Shown here piece by piece: positions 33,126 to 42,073 of a stretch of DNA of 64,000 nucleotides. Location of the stretch: contig NZ_JAGHZS010000003.1 of assembly GCF_017745275.1 (NCBI RefSeq), positions 676,693 to 740,692 of the forward strand. The letters run 5' to 3'. The notes under the pieces were generated by a model, which was not told where the DNA came from, did no database searches, and saw nothing but the letters and a program-made list of their open reading frames with translations. Every line of letters begins with the position of its first letter. Positions within the stretch are counted from its first letter, which is position 1. This DNA is from Chitinophaga sp. GTDB taxonomy: Bacteria > Bacteroidota > Bacteroidia > Chitinophagales > Chitinophagaceae. A program made the position numbers and the translations under genes.

Positions 33126-33175
33126 ACAACTGTTGTTTATACAACAAAGGTAAATGTATTTTTCATTTTACCAAA
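33126..33175 (-). promoter_or_regulatory. marR promoter with palindromic operator
   Basis: Reading leftward: -33 box TTTG (33175-33172), 19-base spacer, -7 box TACCTTTG (33152-33145, exact TAnnTTTG). ACAACTGTTGT follows at 33136-33126, a perfect palindrome about its central base, 10 bases before ATG 33115. The operator would sit at or just after the transcription start. Confidence 0.65.
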
Positions 33176-33230
33176 TTTCTGGCAAAAAAGAGCGGTGGAA
33201 ATTTTTTTATCTTTTTTAAAAACTTACTGA

Positions 33231-33241
33231 CAAACAGTTGT
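33231..33241 (+). promoter_or_regulatory. Third copy of the ACAACTGTT site before the divergent DinB gene
   Basis: CAAACAGTTGT at 33231-33241 is the complement of ACAACTGTTTG and shares nine bases with the sites at 33126 and 32641. It lies 42 bases before ATG 33284, in the promoter region of the DinB-family gene, which would place that gene in the same MarR regulon. Confidence 0.45.
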
Positions 33242-33283
33242 CACTTGCCGGTAGTTCCTTTGTATTGTAAAACACAAGCAACT

Positions 33284-33811
33284 ATGATACACGCTACCAC
33301 TACACCTCAAACATCTTTTACTGCTATTGCCCGGGCAAATGCTGCCTGGAACCTTTGGGCCAATAATACCCTGCTGGCATGGCTGGAAACCAAATCACCT
33401 GAATTGCTGGATGTGGAGGTAACCTCCAGCTTTTCCTCTATCCGCAAAACCCTTCGTCATATATGGAATGTACAGGACTGGTGGATGGCTTGCTTGCTTG
33501 GAGAAGAACCTGCTTTTACCTACGGAGAGGAATATACCGGCACTGTAAAGGATGCCATGGAAGGACTGACCGCCTCTTCCCAGCGCCTCCATGATTATTT
33601 TGAATTCTTATCTGCAACAGAAATGGCTGATACCTGCCGAGTAGCCATTCCATTTACCGGCGACTTTGATATTCCCCGTTTTGAAATGATACAACATGTG
33701 GCCAATCATAGCTCCTACCACCGGGGACAAGTGGTGACCATCGCCCGCAATGTGGGTATTACAGATGCGCCTATGACGGATTATATGTACTGGAACCTAT
33801 TGGAGAGATAA
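33284..33811 (+). CDS. DinB-family protein
   Basis: 175 residues from ATG 33284. The helical-bundle metal site is given by LRHIWNVQDWWMAC (first His) and MIQHVANHSSYHRGQV (two further His), the classical DinB/YfiT three-histidine arrangement. These proteins can bind divalent metals and some are bacillithiol or mycothiol transferases; the reaction here is unknown. It is divergent from marR and shares its presumed operator. Its stop lies 4 bases before inverted repeat B. Confidence 0.87.
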   Translation: MIHATTTPQTSFTAIARANAAWNLWANNTLLAWLETKSPELLDVEVTSSFSSIRKTLRHIWNVQDWWMACLLGEEPAFTYGEEYTGTVKDAMEGLTASSQRLHDYFEFLSATEMADTCRVAIPFTGDFDIPRFEMIQHVANHSSYHRGQVVTIARNVGITDAPMTDYMYWNLLER

Positions 33812-33815
33812 TTTA

Positions 33816-33932
33816 TAGCTGTTAGGTATTAGCTTTTAGCTTTTAGCAAAAATGCAGCGAAGATTATCATTTATCATTTGATAGTCTTCGCTGCATTTTT
33901 GCTAAAAGCTAAAAGCTAATGCCTAAAAGCTA
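33816..33932. repeat. Long inverted repeat B (54-bp arms, heptamer type TTTTAGC)
   Basis: Arms 33816-33869 and 33879-33932 pair over 54 bp with three mismatches, two of which allow G-U pairs in RNA; the loop is 9 bases. Outer arms are tandem TTTTAGC units, the inner core is GCAGCGAAGATTATCA. It sits between convergent genes: 4 bases after the DinB stop, and its right end touches the stop codon of the SDR gene at 33933. It is a likely bidirectional terminator, but far longer than needed for that. Confidence 0.88.
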
Positions 33933-34673
33933 CTACGCATTCAGGCCGCCATCAATAGTCAGTGCAGAACCATTGATATAACCGCTTTCCGGTCCTGCCA
34001 GAAAACTCACCAGGTCTGCCACATCTGTATCCTGACCGTAATGTCCTAACGCAATGTGCTGACGCTGAAAATCGGAGTGAGGACCATCAGCAGGATTCAT
34101 ATCCGTATCTACCGGACCGGGTTGTACCAGGTTGGTAGTAATACCCTGAGCGCCAAGATCACGAGCCAGACCTTTATTAAAGGCCGTGAGTGCTGATTTA
34201 CTCATCGAATATAGCGTACCATAAGGCCCTACTACGCGGTCGGCCATGCAACTGCCAATAGTAATGATGCGGCCTCCTTTGGTCATATGTTTCAATGCTG
34301 CCTGTGTACCCACAAATACCGCGCGGGTATTTACCGACATCGTGTATTCATAATCTTCCAGCGTATAATCACCGAATGGTTTCATTACCGCCACACCGGC
34401 GTTATTAACGAGTATGTCTATACGACCATGTGCTTTAACAGTATGATCTACGGATGCTACTACTGCTTGGGGATCGGCGCTGTCCGCCGCAACAGCAGAA
34501 ACCTGCTGCCCTTTCGTTGTTAATTCGGCTACCAGGGCATTTGCTGCCTCAACACCTTTTACATAGGTGAATACTACAGTAGCGCCTTCTCCTGCTAAAC
34601 GTTTAACAATGGCAGCTCCCATACCACGACTTCCTCCGGTAACGAGTGCAATCTTATTTTCCAGACGTTTCAT
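33933..34673 (-). CDS. Short-chain dehydrogenase/reductase (SDR)
   Basis: 246 residues. Classical SDR: cofactor motif TGGSRGMGAAI (12-22), NNAGVAV, active-site Ser in ITIGSCMAD followed by YSMSKSAL (YxxxK). The C-terminus GYINGSALTIDGGLNA is typical. Glycine-rich FabG-like enzymes of this type reduce carbonyls with NAD(P)H in the cytoplasm. A TYVKG segment after beta2 leaves cofactor preference open. The substrate is not identifiable. Confidence 0.9.
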   Translation of the reverse strand: MKRLENKIALVTGGSRGMGAAIVKRLAGEGATVVFTYVKGVEAANALVAELTTKGQQVSAVAADSADPQAVVASVDHTVKAHGRIDILVNNAGVAVMKPFGDYTLEDYEYTMSVNTRAVFVGTQAALKHMTKGGRIITIGSCMADRVVGPYGTLYSMSKSALTAFNKGLARDLGAQGITTNLVQPGPVDTDMNPADGPHSDFQRQHIALGHYGQDTDVADLVSFLAGPESGYINGSALTIDGGLNA

Positions 34674-34763
34674 AATTGAGTGATTTTATGTCTGCAAAAC
34701 TAGAACGGGCTACCGGCTTAAAGAAGAGGTGCGTTAATTGTTAACTACTAACATCATTGTTAG

Positions 34764-35303
34764 TTATGCGCTGGTGGCTGTTTCCGAAGGATGCTGTAAA
34801 TAACGGGTATTGATAATATCCAGGTGATGTACCTGGTGTCCAACAATTGTAAATCCTAATGCCAATACAGACATTTCTGTTTTCCAGCACATGCCGGTTC
34901 TTGCCAATACGCCATCAGTGTAAGCGGCAAACTGCGCGATAGTAGCTTTGCGCAGCGTTATCAACTCCTCCAGCACATTTGCCAGGCTGCGACCATCCGT
35001 ATCGGCATTGTCGGCGTAAATGTCCTGGTCCATGCTGGGCGCTGCCTGCGGATCTTTCCGCGCAAACATCATAGAGCGATAAGCGAAAACTCTTTCTGTA
35101 TCTGTAATATGCTGCAATACATTTTTTAAAGTCCACTTACCGGGTGCATAGGCATAATCACTTAACGGCGTTAATTGCTTCATATCCAATGCCTGCAAGG
35201 TTTGTAACGACTGCTCCAATGCAGCACGAAGATCAATATCAGGTACCAGGCTGATATAGCGGGTATAATATCCGGGATCGATCTGGATATCACTTTTTTT
35301 CAT
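34764..35303 (-). CDS. DinB_2-family protein
   Basis: 179 residues from ATG 35303; the upstream extension to 35360 is not family-like. DinB_2 landmarks are YAYAPGKWTLKNVLQHITDTERVFAYR (metal His in LQHI) and FTIVGHQVHHLDIINTRY (C-terminal His pair). The sequence is close in type to the one at 22939 (both have the APGKW motif) and less so to the one at 33284. Three DinB-like genes thus lie within 13 kb. Reaction unknown. Confidence 0.85.
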   Translation of the reverse strand: MKKSDIQIDPGYYTRYISLVPDIDLRAALEQSLQTLQALDMKQLTPLSDYAYAPGKWTLKNVLQHITDTERVFAYRSMMFARKDPQAAPSMDQDIYADNADTDGRSLANVLEELITLRKATIAQFAAYTDGVLARTGMCWKTEMSVLALGFTIVGHQVHHLDIINTRYLQHPSETATSA

Positions 35304-35446
35304 ATGGTGAATTTTAAGGAAAGATGAATATACGAACATTTTCTCCGCCGCTCTGGCCATATCAAACGACCATTTAAAAATATTATAATATTTAATATAT
35401 TTGTATATAACATATCCTGACTACCTGTTATCTACAACCTACTACT

Positions 35447-37693
35447 ATGAAATATCTGCATCGATGTGTATTACTGCCGGCATTAATCGGGCTAACGATG
35501 GCCGCAAAAGCACAGGCGCCGGAACTTCCCCATAATATGCCACGGCAATGGGATGCGCGTTGGATCAGTGATGGCGCAGCTGCCCCGGCAGCCTTTGGCG
35601 TATATCTTTTCCGCAAACAATTTGAACTGCTGAATTATTCCGGTCCGTTTGTCATCCACATCACTGCGGATAACCGTTACCGTTTGTATGTGAACGGTCA
35701 GCTAGTTGGCCTGGGACCCGCCAGAGGCGACCTCTCCAACTGGAACTATGAAACCATCGACATTGGCCCGCTGCTGAAATACGGCAAAAATGTAGTGGCC
35801 GCGGAAGTGGTGAACTACGGCAATAGTAAGCCACGTGGGCAATTCACCGCATCTGCCGGATTACTGATACAAGGCCATACCGCTCAGGAAGCCGCTATCA
35901 TCAATACCGGCACCACCTCCTGGCAGGTGATGGAAGACCCATCTATAGATGTGCTTCCCGTAAAAACAAATAACAACGCTTTCTATGGCGCCTATCCCGG
36001 CGATAGTATTATTGCACAATACCATCCCTGGGGATGGGAACAATTGAACTTTAAAGACAGCAGCTGGAATGTAGCCACCGCTACAGCTGGTGTGGCGTTG
36101 CAGGGCAACAGTGCCAACGACTGGCGCCTGCTTTCTCCACGGCCTATAGGACCGCTGAAACAGGACCGGCAAAATTTTACTGCCATTACCGCTACACAGG
36201 GAATTACCATAGACCCTGAATTTTTGAAAGGAACAGCAGCGATTACGGTACCGGCTAAACGAAAAATACGATTGCAGGTCGATGCCGGCCAGCAAACAAC
36301 AGGGTTCCCGGAAATGCTCATCAGCGGTGGACTGGATGCATCTATTAAAATGACCTATCAATCAGCGTATCATCATCCGAACCAACTCTCCGATGTAATC
36401 CACCCGGATGGCGGTATCCGCCGTAAGTTCACCCCTTCCGGTTATCGTACTTTCCGCTATATACAACTGGATATTGAAACGGGTAAAGCACCACTTACCC
36501 TGCTGGACTACCACAATGTATATACACAGTACGAACTGAAAGATAAATCCGCCTTTACCGCTAATGCAGTAGCGGACTCGTTGTGGAACAACGGCAAACA
36601 TGCGGCCTTGCTGGGCGCCCAGGACAATTTGTATAATGATCCTTTCAATGAACAATTACAATATATACAGGACGCACATATCCAGGGCCTGGCCATTGCA
36701 TTTTTTTCCGGAGATGATCAACTGCTGAGAAATGCACTGGTACAGGCAGATCAGTCGCGCATCCCGGAAGGCCTCATCCGTTCCCGTTATCCGTCGGATG
36801 ACCGCCTGTTAAACATTACAGATGCACTCACCTGGATCGGTACGCTGCAGGATTACCTTTTATATAAAGGAGATAAAGCATTGGCGAAACAATTGTTTCC
36901 TACTGTGCGAAATATTCTCGATTGGATAGAACGTTATCCCGATCCGGGCACCGGCTTACCGGGCAATATGCCTTACCGGGATAGCATAGCATCCGGGCCA
37001 CTCACAGGGCAGTACCTGTATGCATTGCGACAAGCCGCTGCCATCGCCGGCTATTGTGATAAGGGACCTGACTCCCTGCAGTGGAATCGTACTGCCGATA
37101 AACTCCGGGAAGTATGGTATCAGCAATGCTTTGATGGAGACAAAGGGATGTACGCGGAAACACCTGCTAAAAAAAGTTTCTCCCGCTACACCAACGCGAT
37201 GGCTGTATTGGCGCAGGCTGTTCCGCCCAGGCAGGTGAAAAATACCATGCAACGCCTGTTGAGTGAAAAGCCTGCAGCGGATGAATCGTTGCGGGAAAAG
37301 TATTACCTGTTCAAAGCCATGCAGGAAACCGGTGTAACGGCCACATTTCCGGCCGAACTCGAATATCTCTGGAAGAGAAAAGAAGAAAACAGTCCGATGA
37401 TGTATCAGTCGGCCGCCGCAGTGGCTAACCTTTTCCTGTTAGGTATTACCGCAGGCATACAATCAACTTCACCTGATTTTAAAACTGTATTGATAGCGCC
37501 GGATCCGGGCGTTTCATCACAGGTTAAAGCAACCATGGTCCATCCGGATGGCGGGCTCATGGAAGTGGACCTGTCTTTCAAAAATAATCGTGTAACCGGC
37601 ACCGTTAAGCTGCCTTTTGGTGTAACAGGTAAATTCCGCTGGAGGAGTAAGGAGATTACACTGAATGGGGGGCCACAGGAAATCAGTTTGTAG
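35447..37693 (+). CDS. Exported GH78-like alpha-L-rhamnosidase family protein
   Basis: 748 residues. Signal peptide 1-24 (ending AAKAQ). The N-terminal beta-domains show YRLYVNGQLVGLGPARGD, the sugar-binding module of bacterial rhamnosidases. The central part (about 385-680) is an (alpha/alpha)6 barrel with NDPFNEQLQYIQDAHIQGLA, which aligns with the acidic active-site segment of GH78 (usual form DCPQRDERLGWTGD, here diverged). A C-terminal beta-sandwich follows (VHPDGGLMEVDLSF). It would release terminal L-rhamnose outside the cytoplasm, but the altered active-site motif leaves activity open. It stands 1.1 kb before the second SusC/SusD pair and may serve it. Confidence 0.8.
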   Translation: MKYLHRCVLLPALIGLTMAAKAQAPELPHNMPRQWDARWISDGAAAPAAFGVYLFRKQFELLNYSGPFVIHITADNRYRLYVNGQLVGLGPARGDLSNWNYETIDIGPLLKYGKNVVAAEVVNYGNSKPRGQFTASAGLLIQGHTAQEAAIINTGTTSWQVMEDPSIDVLPVKTNNNAFYGAYPGDSIIAQYHPWGWEQLNFKDSSWNVATATAGVALQGNSANDWRLLSPRPIGPLKQDRQNFTAITATQGITIDPEFLKGTAAITVPAKRKIRLQVDAGQQTTGFPEMLISGGLDASIKMTYQSAYHHPNQLSDVIHPDGGIRRKFTPSGYRTFRYIQLDIETGKAPLTLLDYHNVYTQYELKDKSAFTANAVADSLWNNGKHAALLGAQDNLYNDPFNEQLQYIQDAHIQGLAIAFFSGDDQLLRNALVQADQSRIPEGLIRSRYPSDDRLLNITDALTWIGTLQDYLLYKGDKALAKQLFPTVRNILDWIERYPDPGTGLPGNMPYRDSIASGPLTGQYLYALRQAAAIAGYCDKGPDSLQWNRTADKLREVWYQQCFDGDKGMYAETPAKKSFSRYTNAMAVLAQAVPPRQVKNTMQRLLSEKPAADESLREKYYLFKAMQETGVTATFPAELEYLWKRKEENSPMMYQSAAAVANLFLLGITAGIQSTSPDFKTVLIAPDPGVSSQVKATMVHPDGGLMEVDLSFKNNRVTGTVKLPFGVTGKFRWRSKEITLNGGPQEISL

Positions 37694-37697
37694 AAAG

Positions 37698-37811
37698 AGC
37701 AGAAAGCGTAAAGCATAAAGCAAAAAGCTATTGTAGCGGATGATCAAAGCGAGTTTTTGTCTTTTTCATCCGCTACAATAGCTTTTTGCTTTATGCTTTA
37801 CGCTTTCTGCT
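37698..37811. repeat. Long perfect inverted repeat C (46-bp arms, heptamer type AGCnnAA)
   Basis: Arms 37698-37743 and 37766-37811 are perfectly complementary over 46 bp; the loop is 22 bases. Outer arms: AGCAGAA, AGCGTAA, AGCATAA, AGCAAAA units. Inner core: GTAGCGGATGA. It begins 5 bases after the GH78 stop. The right arm contains the TAA stop and last codons of the leftward TMEM220 gene, so part of the repeat is coding. Confidence 0.9.
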
Positions 37812-38165
37812 ATAAAAATAGTTCATCCCCAGTGCTGCAATACAAATAAACAATCCAAAAAATTCCCTGGTTTCTTCAATCCATGGCTTGGTTGCTTTCA
37901 TGGTCTCAGCCAGGTTCTCCGCGTTGTGCTTGGTAAACCAATCTTCCACGCCATTCTGATCAAAAAATTTGTAGACAGCATAGATCAGGTATACGGCTAT
38001 ACCTGCCAGGTACCATTTCGGATAAAACTGCTGACGGAATGCCAGCCAGCAAAGTACCGCGGAATAAAGATAGATAGGCATCCATACGTAAGGATCAGGA
38101 TCATTATACTGTAAGCCGGCAAAAAGGATAAACATCAGGCATAAAACAATATTCAATACTTTCAT
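37791..38165 (-). CDS. TMEM220-family small membrane protein
   Basis: 124 residues, four hydrophobic helices. The transmembrane family 220 signature is near the N-terminus: FAGLQYNDPDPYVWMPIYLYS (shared motif LQxNDPDPxxWxPIY). Conserved Trp/Glu follow in the loop (PWIEETREFFGL). The function of the family is unknown. The final six residues, SRKRKA, and the stop codon are encoded inside the right arm of inverted repeat C, which suggests the repeat replaced or captured the original 3' end. Confidence 0.8.
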   Translation of the reverse strand: MKVLNIVLCLMFILFAGLQYNDPDPYVWMPIYLYSAVLCWLAFRQQFYPKWYLAGIAVYLIYAVYKFFDQNGVEDWFTKHNAENLAETMKATKPWIEETREFFGLFICIAALGMNYFYSRKRKA

Positions 38166-38817
38166 GACAACAACAATTAGAGCTTAAACATACACAAAAC
38201 AAACCCATATTCTTATATTATTTTATCCCGGGAGGCTGGAATAAGGGAATGACAGGCCTGTAAATTTGGCACTTTTGAAAAAAATGTTAAAAGAGCATTT
38301 GTCTGGGCTAAAATATTGTTATATATTCGAAATCGTTAGCAGAATTCCACGTGAGAACCAAAATCTGAGATGAAAATGTTTGTTACTAGCAGCAAGTTTC
38401 TCACACCATTTATTGACTTGAATCCACATCTGTAAACATTTAAACTATGACCCGACATGATATAATGATTATCAGATCCGGCACAATTGGTTAATGTCTT
38501 TTCTATTTTCAACAGATATATTTTAACTGTTGTGCGGACACTTATTTCTTATTCTCACTGTACAACACATCCGTACAGTTGATGGGTAACTAAACAGCTA
38601 TTAGCGGCTAGCCTTTAGCCATTAGTCTATGGCCACAATTACCTAATTGCGGCCAATATAGTCAACCTGTAGTGAATATCTCACCATGGGCACGAAAATG
38701 TCATGCCTATAACTAACAGCTAACAGCTAATAGCTAAAGGCTAACAGCTAACAGTTTATACAACAGGTACCCTTTTTTTAACCAATTTTTTCTTAAACGT
38801 TACGCTTAAATCACGTT
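38166..38817 (+). other. 652-base non-coding region before the second susC
   Basis: No credible reading frame. A possible promoter is TTTG at 38298-38301, 20-base spacer, TATATTCG at 38322-38329 (one mismatch to TAnnTTTG). If used it gives a leader of about 480 bases containing imperfect inverted repeat F and the palindrome GGCC...AATT...AATT...GGCC at 38631-38654. A long structured leader could attenuate susCD expression; this is inference. Confidence 0.4.
38594..38758. repeat. Degenerate inverted repeat F (TTAGC heptamer type)
   Basis: The left part (about 38594-38630) and right part (about 38720-38758) are imperfect complements built from TTAGC/GCTAA units. The best segment, 38608-38625 with 38727-38744, has two mismatches in 18. 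The spacer is about 85-90 bases with its own palindrome. It resembles an eroded member of the B/E type, with a longer loop and no AGCGAAGAT core. Confidence 0.55.
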
Positions 38818-41800
38818 ATGAAAAAGAAACTCTACCAGGCCATCGCCGCACTATGCGGCCTCTTGCTGTTATTGGCAGGAAGCAACGTTTACGCACAAAC
38901 AAAAATTACCGGAAAAGTGTCTGACAAGGCCTCAGGAAATGCACTGCCCGGTGTTACCGTGTCTGTAAAAGGTACCAACCGTGGTACCGCTACAGATCCT
39001 TCCGGCACCTTCACCCTGCAGGCCAGATCCGGCGAAACACTGGTCTTCTCCTTTGTTGGCTACGACCCACAGGAAGTAGTAGTAGGCAACGGACCCGTCA
39101 ATGTTTCCCTCTCAGAAAAAGTAGGATCACTGGAAGAAGTAGTAGTAACCGGTTACGCCAGCCAGAAAAAGAAAGATCTCACCGGAGCAGTATCCATCGT
39201 AAAAGTAGACAACCTTACCAAGCAACCTACCTCGCAGGTGGCCAGCCAGTTGCAGGGCCAGGTATCCGGTGTAACTGTGCTCGGTGGCGGCCAGCCGGGT
39301 CAGGAACCACAGGTGAAAATACGCGGGATCAATACCTTCGGTAACAACACGCCACTTTATATCATTGACGGTGTACCGGTATCTAACCTCACAGATGTGA
39401 ATCCAAATGATGTACAAACCATGCAGGTACTGAAAGATGCCGGCGCTGCTTCTATCTACGGAGCCCGTGCCGCCAATGGGGTGATCGTTATCACCACCAA
39501 AAGAGGTACCGGCAAAGTGAAAGTTACCTACGACGGCTACTACGGCCGGCAAAAGCCACAGGGCGGCAATGTATGGAATATCCTCAACCCGCAGGAACAG
39601 GCGGATCTCAAATGGATTGCCATCAAAAACTCTCCGGGCGTGAAACTGGAAGATGCGCAATACGGTAACGGACCTACGCCAATATTACCGGATTATATTG
39701 CCCCTAATGGATTGAAAGAAGGCGATCCACGCGTAGATCCAAGTCGTTATTTTGTAAATCCAAATTACAAATCCGCTGCGGACCTTGCCTCTTTTTATCG
39801 CATTACAAAAGCCAATAAACAGGGAACAGATTGGTTCCACGAAATATTTAAACCCGCTCCCATCACCAGCCACAACGTATCCGTTGCCGGCGGAGGAGAT
39901 ATCGGTAACTATTTCTTCTCTTTCTATTACTTCAATCAACAAGGTACTTTAATCAATACCTACAATAAACGTTACGCGGTGCGTGCCAATACTAATTTTA
40001 ATGTTACGGATCACATCCGCGTAGGTGAAAACATGGAGTATTCCCTGATCAACAATCCGCAAATCGGTACACTCGTGGAAGGTAGCGGTATTGGTATGGC
40101 ATTCAGAGAATTGTCCATCATCCCCGTGCATGATATCAAAGGCAACTATGCCGGCTCCAGCGGTAAAGACCTTGGCAACGCCCGCAACCCGGTAGCTATA
40201 CAGGATCGCTTCGGCAGAACCAAAGCAGCTGCCAACAGGCTGTTGGGTAACGTTTACGCAGAAGCTGACATCCTCAAATATTTCACGCTAAGAACCAGCT
40301 TCGGTGGTGAAATTTATTCATTCGATAATAACAGTTTCACCCTGCCCGAATACGAAAACGCTGAAAACACTACGGTGAACCAGTATACAGAAACTACCGG
40401 CAATGGCTACGACTGGACCTGGACCAACACCCTTACCTTTCATAAAAACTTTGCACAAAAACATGATCTGAAAGTACTGATAGGTACAGAAGCATATGAT
40501 AATCACTTCCGCACTTTAACCGGTACTACTACCGATTACTTTACGTTTGATCCTAACTTTACCAACCTGAGTACTGGTACAGGTACACCTACCAATGGCA
40601 GCGGATTTGGTGACGATGGACTGTTTTCCCTGTTTGCCAGGGCAGACTACTCATATAAAGATCGCTACCTGCTGGGCGCCCTGATTCGCCGCGATGGTTC
40701 CAGTCGCTTTGGTGACGCTAACCGTTACGGAAACTTTCCCGCTGTAAGCGCCGCCTGGCGTATATCACAGGAAGAGTTTATGAAATCAGTGACCTGGATT
40801 TCCGATCTGAAATTACGTGGTGGATGGGGTATCATGGGGAACCAAATTAACGTAACACCCAGTAACCGCTTTATCGCTTACGGATTTGACAGAACTTCCT
40901 CGTTCTATAGCATCAATGGGAACCCTACTACCAGCAAGGGTTTTATGAGAACGCAAATCGGCAACCCCAACGCAAAATGGGAAAGCAACGTGAACTCTAA
41001 CATTGGTATAGATGCAACATTATTCAAAGGACAACTGGAATTTACCGTTGATTACTACAATAAAGTAGTAAAAGACCTCCTGTATAATCCAGAACTGGCG
41101 GGCGTTTACGGGTCGGCCACTGCACCATATACCAACGTGGCTAAAATGAGAAATAAAGGCTGGGACGCCGCTGTTACTTATAAACAGGATGTGGCGAAAG
41201 ACCTGAAACTGGAAGTAACCGGTACCCTGACAACGTACAATAACAAGATATTGGCCATTTCAGAATCGGCTCCTTACTTTGACCTCGAAAGCCGCCGTTT
41301 CGGATCGCCTATCATCCGCAATGCTATTGGTCAGTCCATCAGCGAATTTTTCGGCTACAAAATCATCGGCTTCTATAACAGTGCTGAGGAAGTAACTGCC
41401 GCTAACAACGCCGCTAAAGCCAAGTACCCGGATATCAAGGAATACCAGGCAGGCGCAGGGGTAGGCCGCTTCAGATATGCAGATGTGAATGGCGATGGTA
41501 AAGTAGATGCCGACGACCGTACCTACCTGGGTAATCCCAATCCTAAATTTTCTTATGGATTGAATATCGGATTAACATATAAACAATTCGACTTCTCTGC
41601 CTTCTTCTATGGTGTACAGGGAAATAAAATCTGGAACCAGGTGTTGTGGTGGACAGACTTCTATCCTTCTTTCGTAAGTGCCAAGAGCAAAACAGCACTG
41701 TATGATTCCTGGAGTCCTACCCATCAGAATGCAAAAGCACCTATTCCTGAAATCAGCTCTACACCCAGTACTTCCGGTGCGCCTAACTCTTATTTCGTAG

Positions 41801-42042
41801 AGAATGGTTCTTATCTGCGTGCTAAAAATATGCAACTCGGATATACCTTGCCCTCATATATGCTGAAGCGTGTAGGCATTCAGAAATTCCGTGTATATGT
41901 GCAGGCCGCTAACCTGTTTACCATCACTAAATACTCTGGTATAGATCCTGAAGTAGCAGGAAATACGCAGTCATTCGGATTGGACGAAGGTGCTTACCCC
42001 AATCAGCGTCAATATCTGATCGGTGTAAATGTTGCGTTCTGA
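38818..42042 (+). CDS. SusC/RagA-family TonB-linked outer-membrane transporter
   Basis: 1074 residues. Signal peptide 1-26 (ending VYAQ). CarboxypepD_reg-like domain about 28-100 (ITGKVSDKASGNALPGVTVS), TonB plug about 105-220 (VGSLEEVVVTGYASQKKKDL, QVKIRGINTFGNNTPLYIID, VLKDAGAASIYGARAANGVI). A large barrel ends RQYLIGVNVAF. A short EF-hand-like loop DVNGDGKVDADD lies near residue 890, as in many SusC proteins. It imports a ligand delivered by the SusD encoded 31 bases downstream. There is no dedicated regulator next to it. Confidence 0.95.
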   Translation: MKKKLYQAIAALCGLLLLLAGSNVYAQTKITGKVSDKASGNALPGVTVSVKGTNRGTATDPSGTFTLQARSGETLVFSFVGYDPQEVVVGNGPVNVSLSEKVGSLEEVVVTGYASQKKKDLTGAVSIVKVDNLTKQPTSQVASQLQGQVSGVTVLGGGQPGQEPQVKIRGINTFGNNTPLYIIDGVPVSNLTDVNPNDVQTMQVLKDAGAASIYGARAANGVIVITTKRGTGKVKVTYDGYYGRQKPQGGNVWNILNPQEQADLKWIAIKNSPGVKLEDAQYGNGPTPILPDYIAPNGLKEGDPRVDPSRYFVNPNYKSAADLASFYRITKANKQGTDWFHEIFKPAPITSHNVSVAGGGDIGNYFFSFYYFNQQGTLINTYNKRYAVRANTNFNVTDHIRVGENMEYSLINNPQIGTLVEGSGIGMAFRELSIIPVHDIKGNYAGSSGKDLGNARNPVAIQDRFGRTKAAANRLLGNVYAEADILKYFTLRTSFGGEIYSFDNNSFTLPEYENAENTTVNQYTETTGNGYDWTWTNTLTFHKNFAQKHDLKVLIGTEAYDNHFRTLTGTTTDYFTFDPNFTNLSTGTGTPTNGSGFGDDGLFSLFARADYSYKDRYLLGALIRRDGSSRFGDANRYGNFPAVSAAWRISQEEFMKSVTWISDLKLRGGWGIMGNQINVTPSNRFIAYGFDRTSSFYSINGNPTTSKGFMRTQIGNPNAKWESNVNSNIGIDATLFKGQLEFTVDYYNKVVKDLLYNPELAGVYGSATAPYTNVAKMRNKGWDAAVTYKQDVAKDLKLEVTGTLTTYNNKILAISESAPYFDLESRRFGSPIIRNAIGQSISEFFGYKIIGFYNSAEEVTAANNAAKAKYPDIKEYQAGAGVGRFRYADVNGDGKVDADDRTYLGNPNPKFSYGLNIGLTYKQFDFSAFFYGVQGNKIWNQVLWWTDFYPSFVSAKSKTALYDSWSPTHQNAKAPIPEISSTPSTSGAPNSYFVENGSYLRAKNMQLGYTLPSYMLKRVGIQKFRVYVQAANLFTITKYSGIDPEVAGNTQSFGLDEGAYPNQRQYLIGVNVAF

Positions 42043-42073
42043 TCCTTTTGTTGAACTGTTAAAACTGAATCAA

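Noticed and set aside
33816..33932. Retron or group II intron RNA
   Set aside because: There is no reverse transcriptase gene in the window and the elements are simple long stems without branched structure.
38594..38758. CRISPR-like array from the repeated AGCTAA units
   Set aside because: The units are contiguous 7-base words forming two complementary arms, with no spacers and no cas genes.
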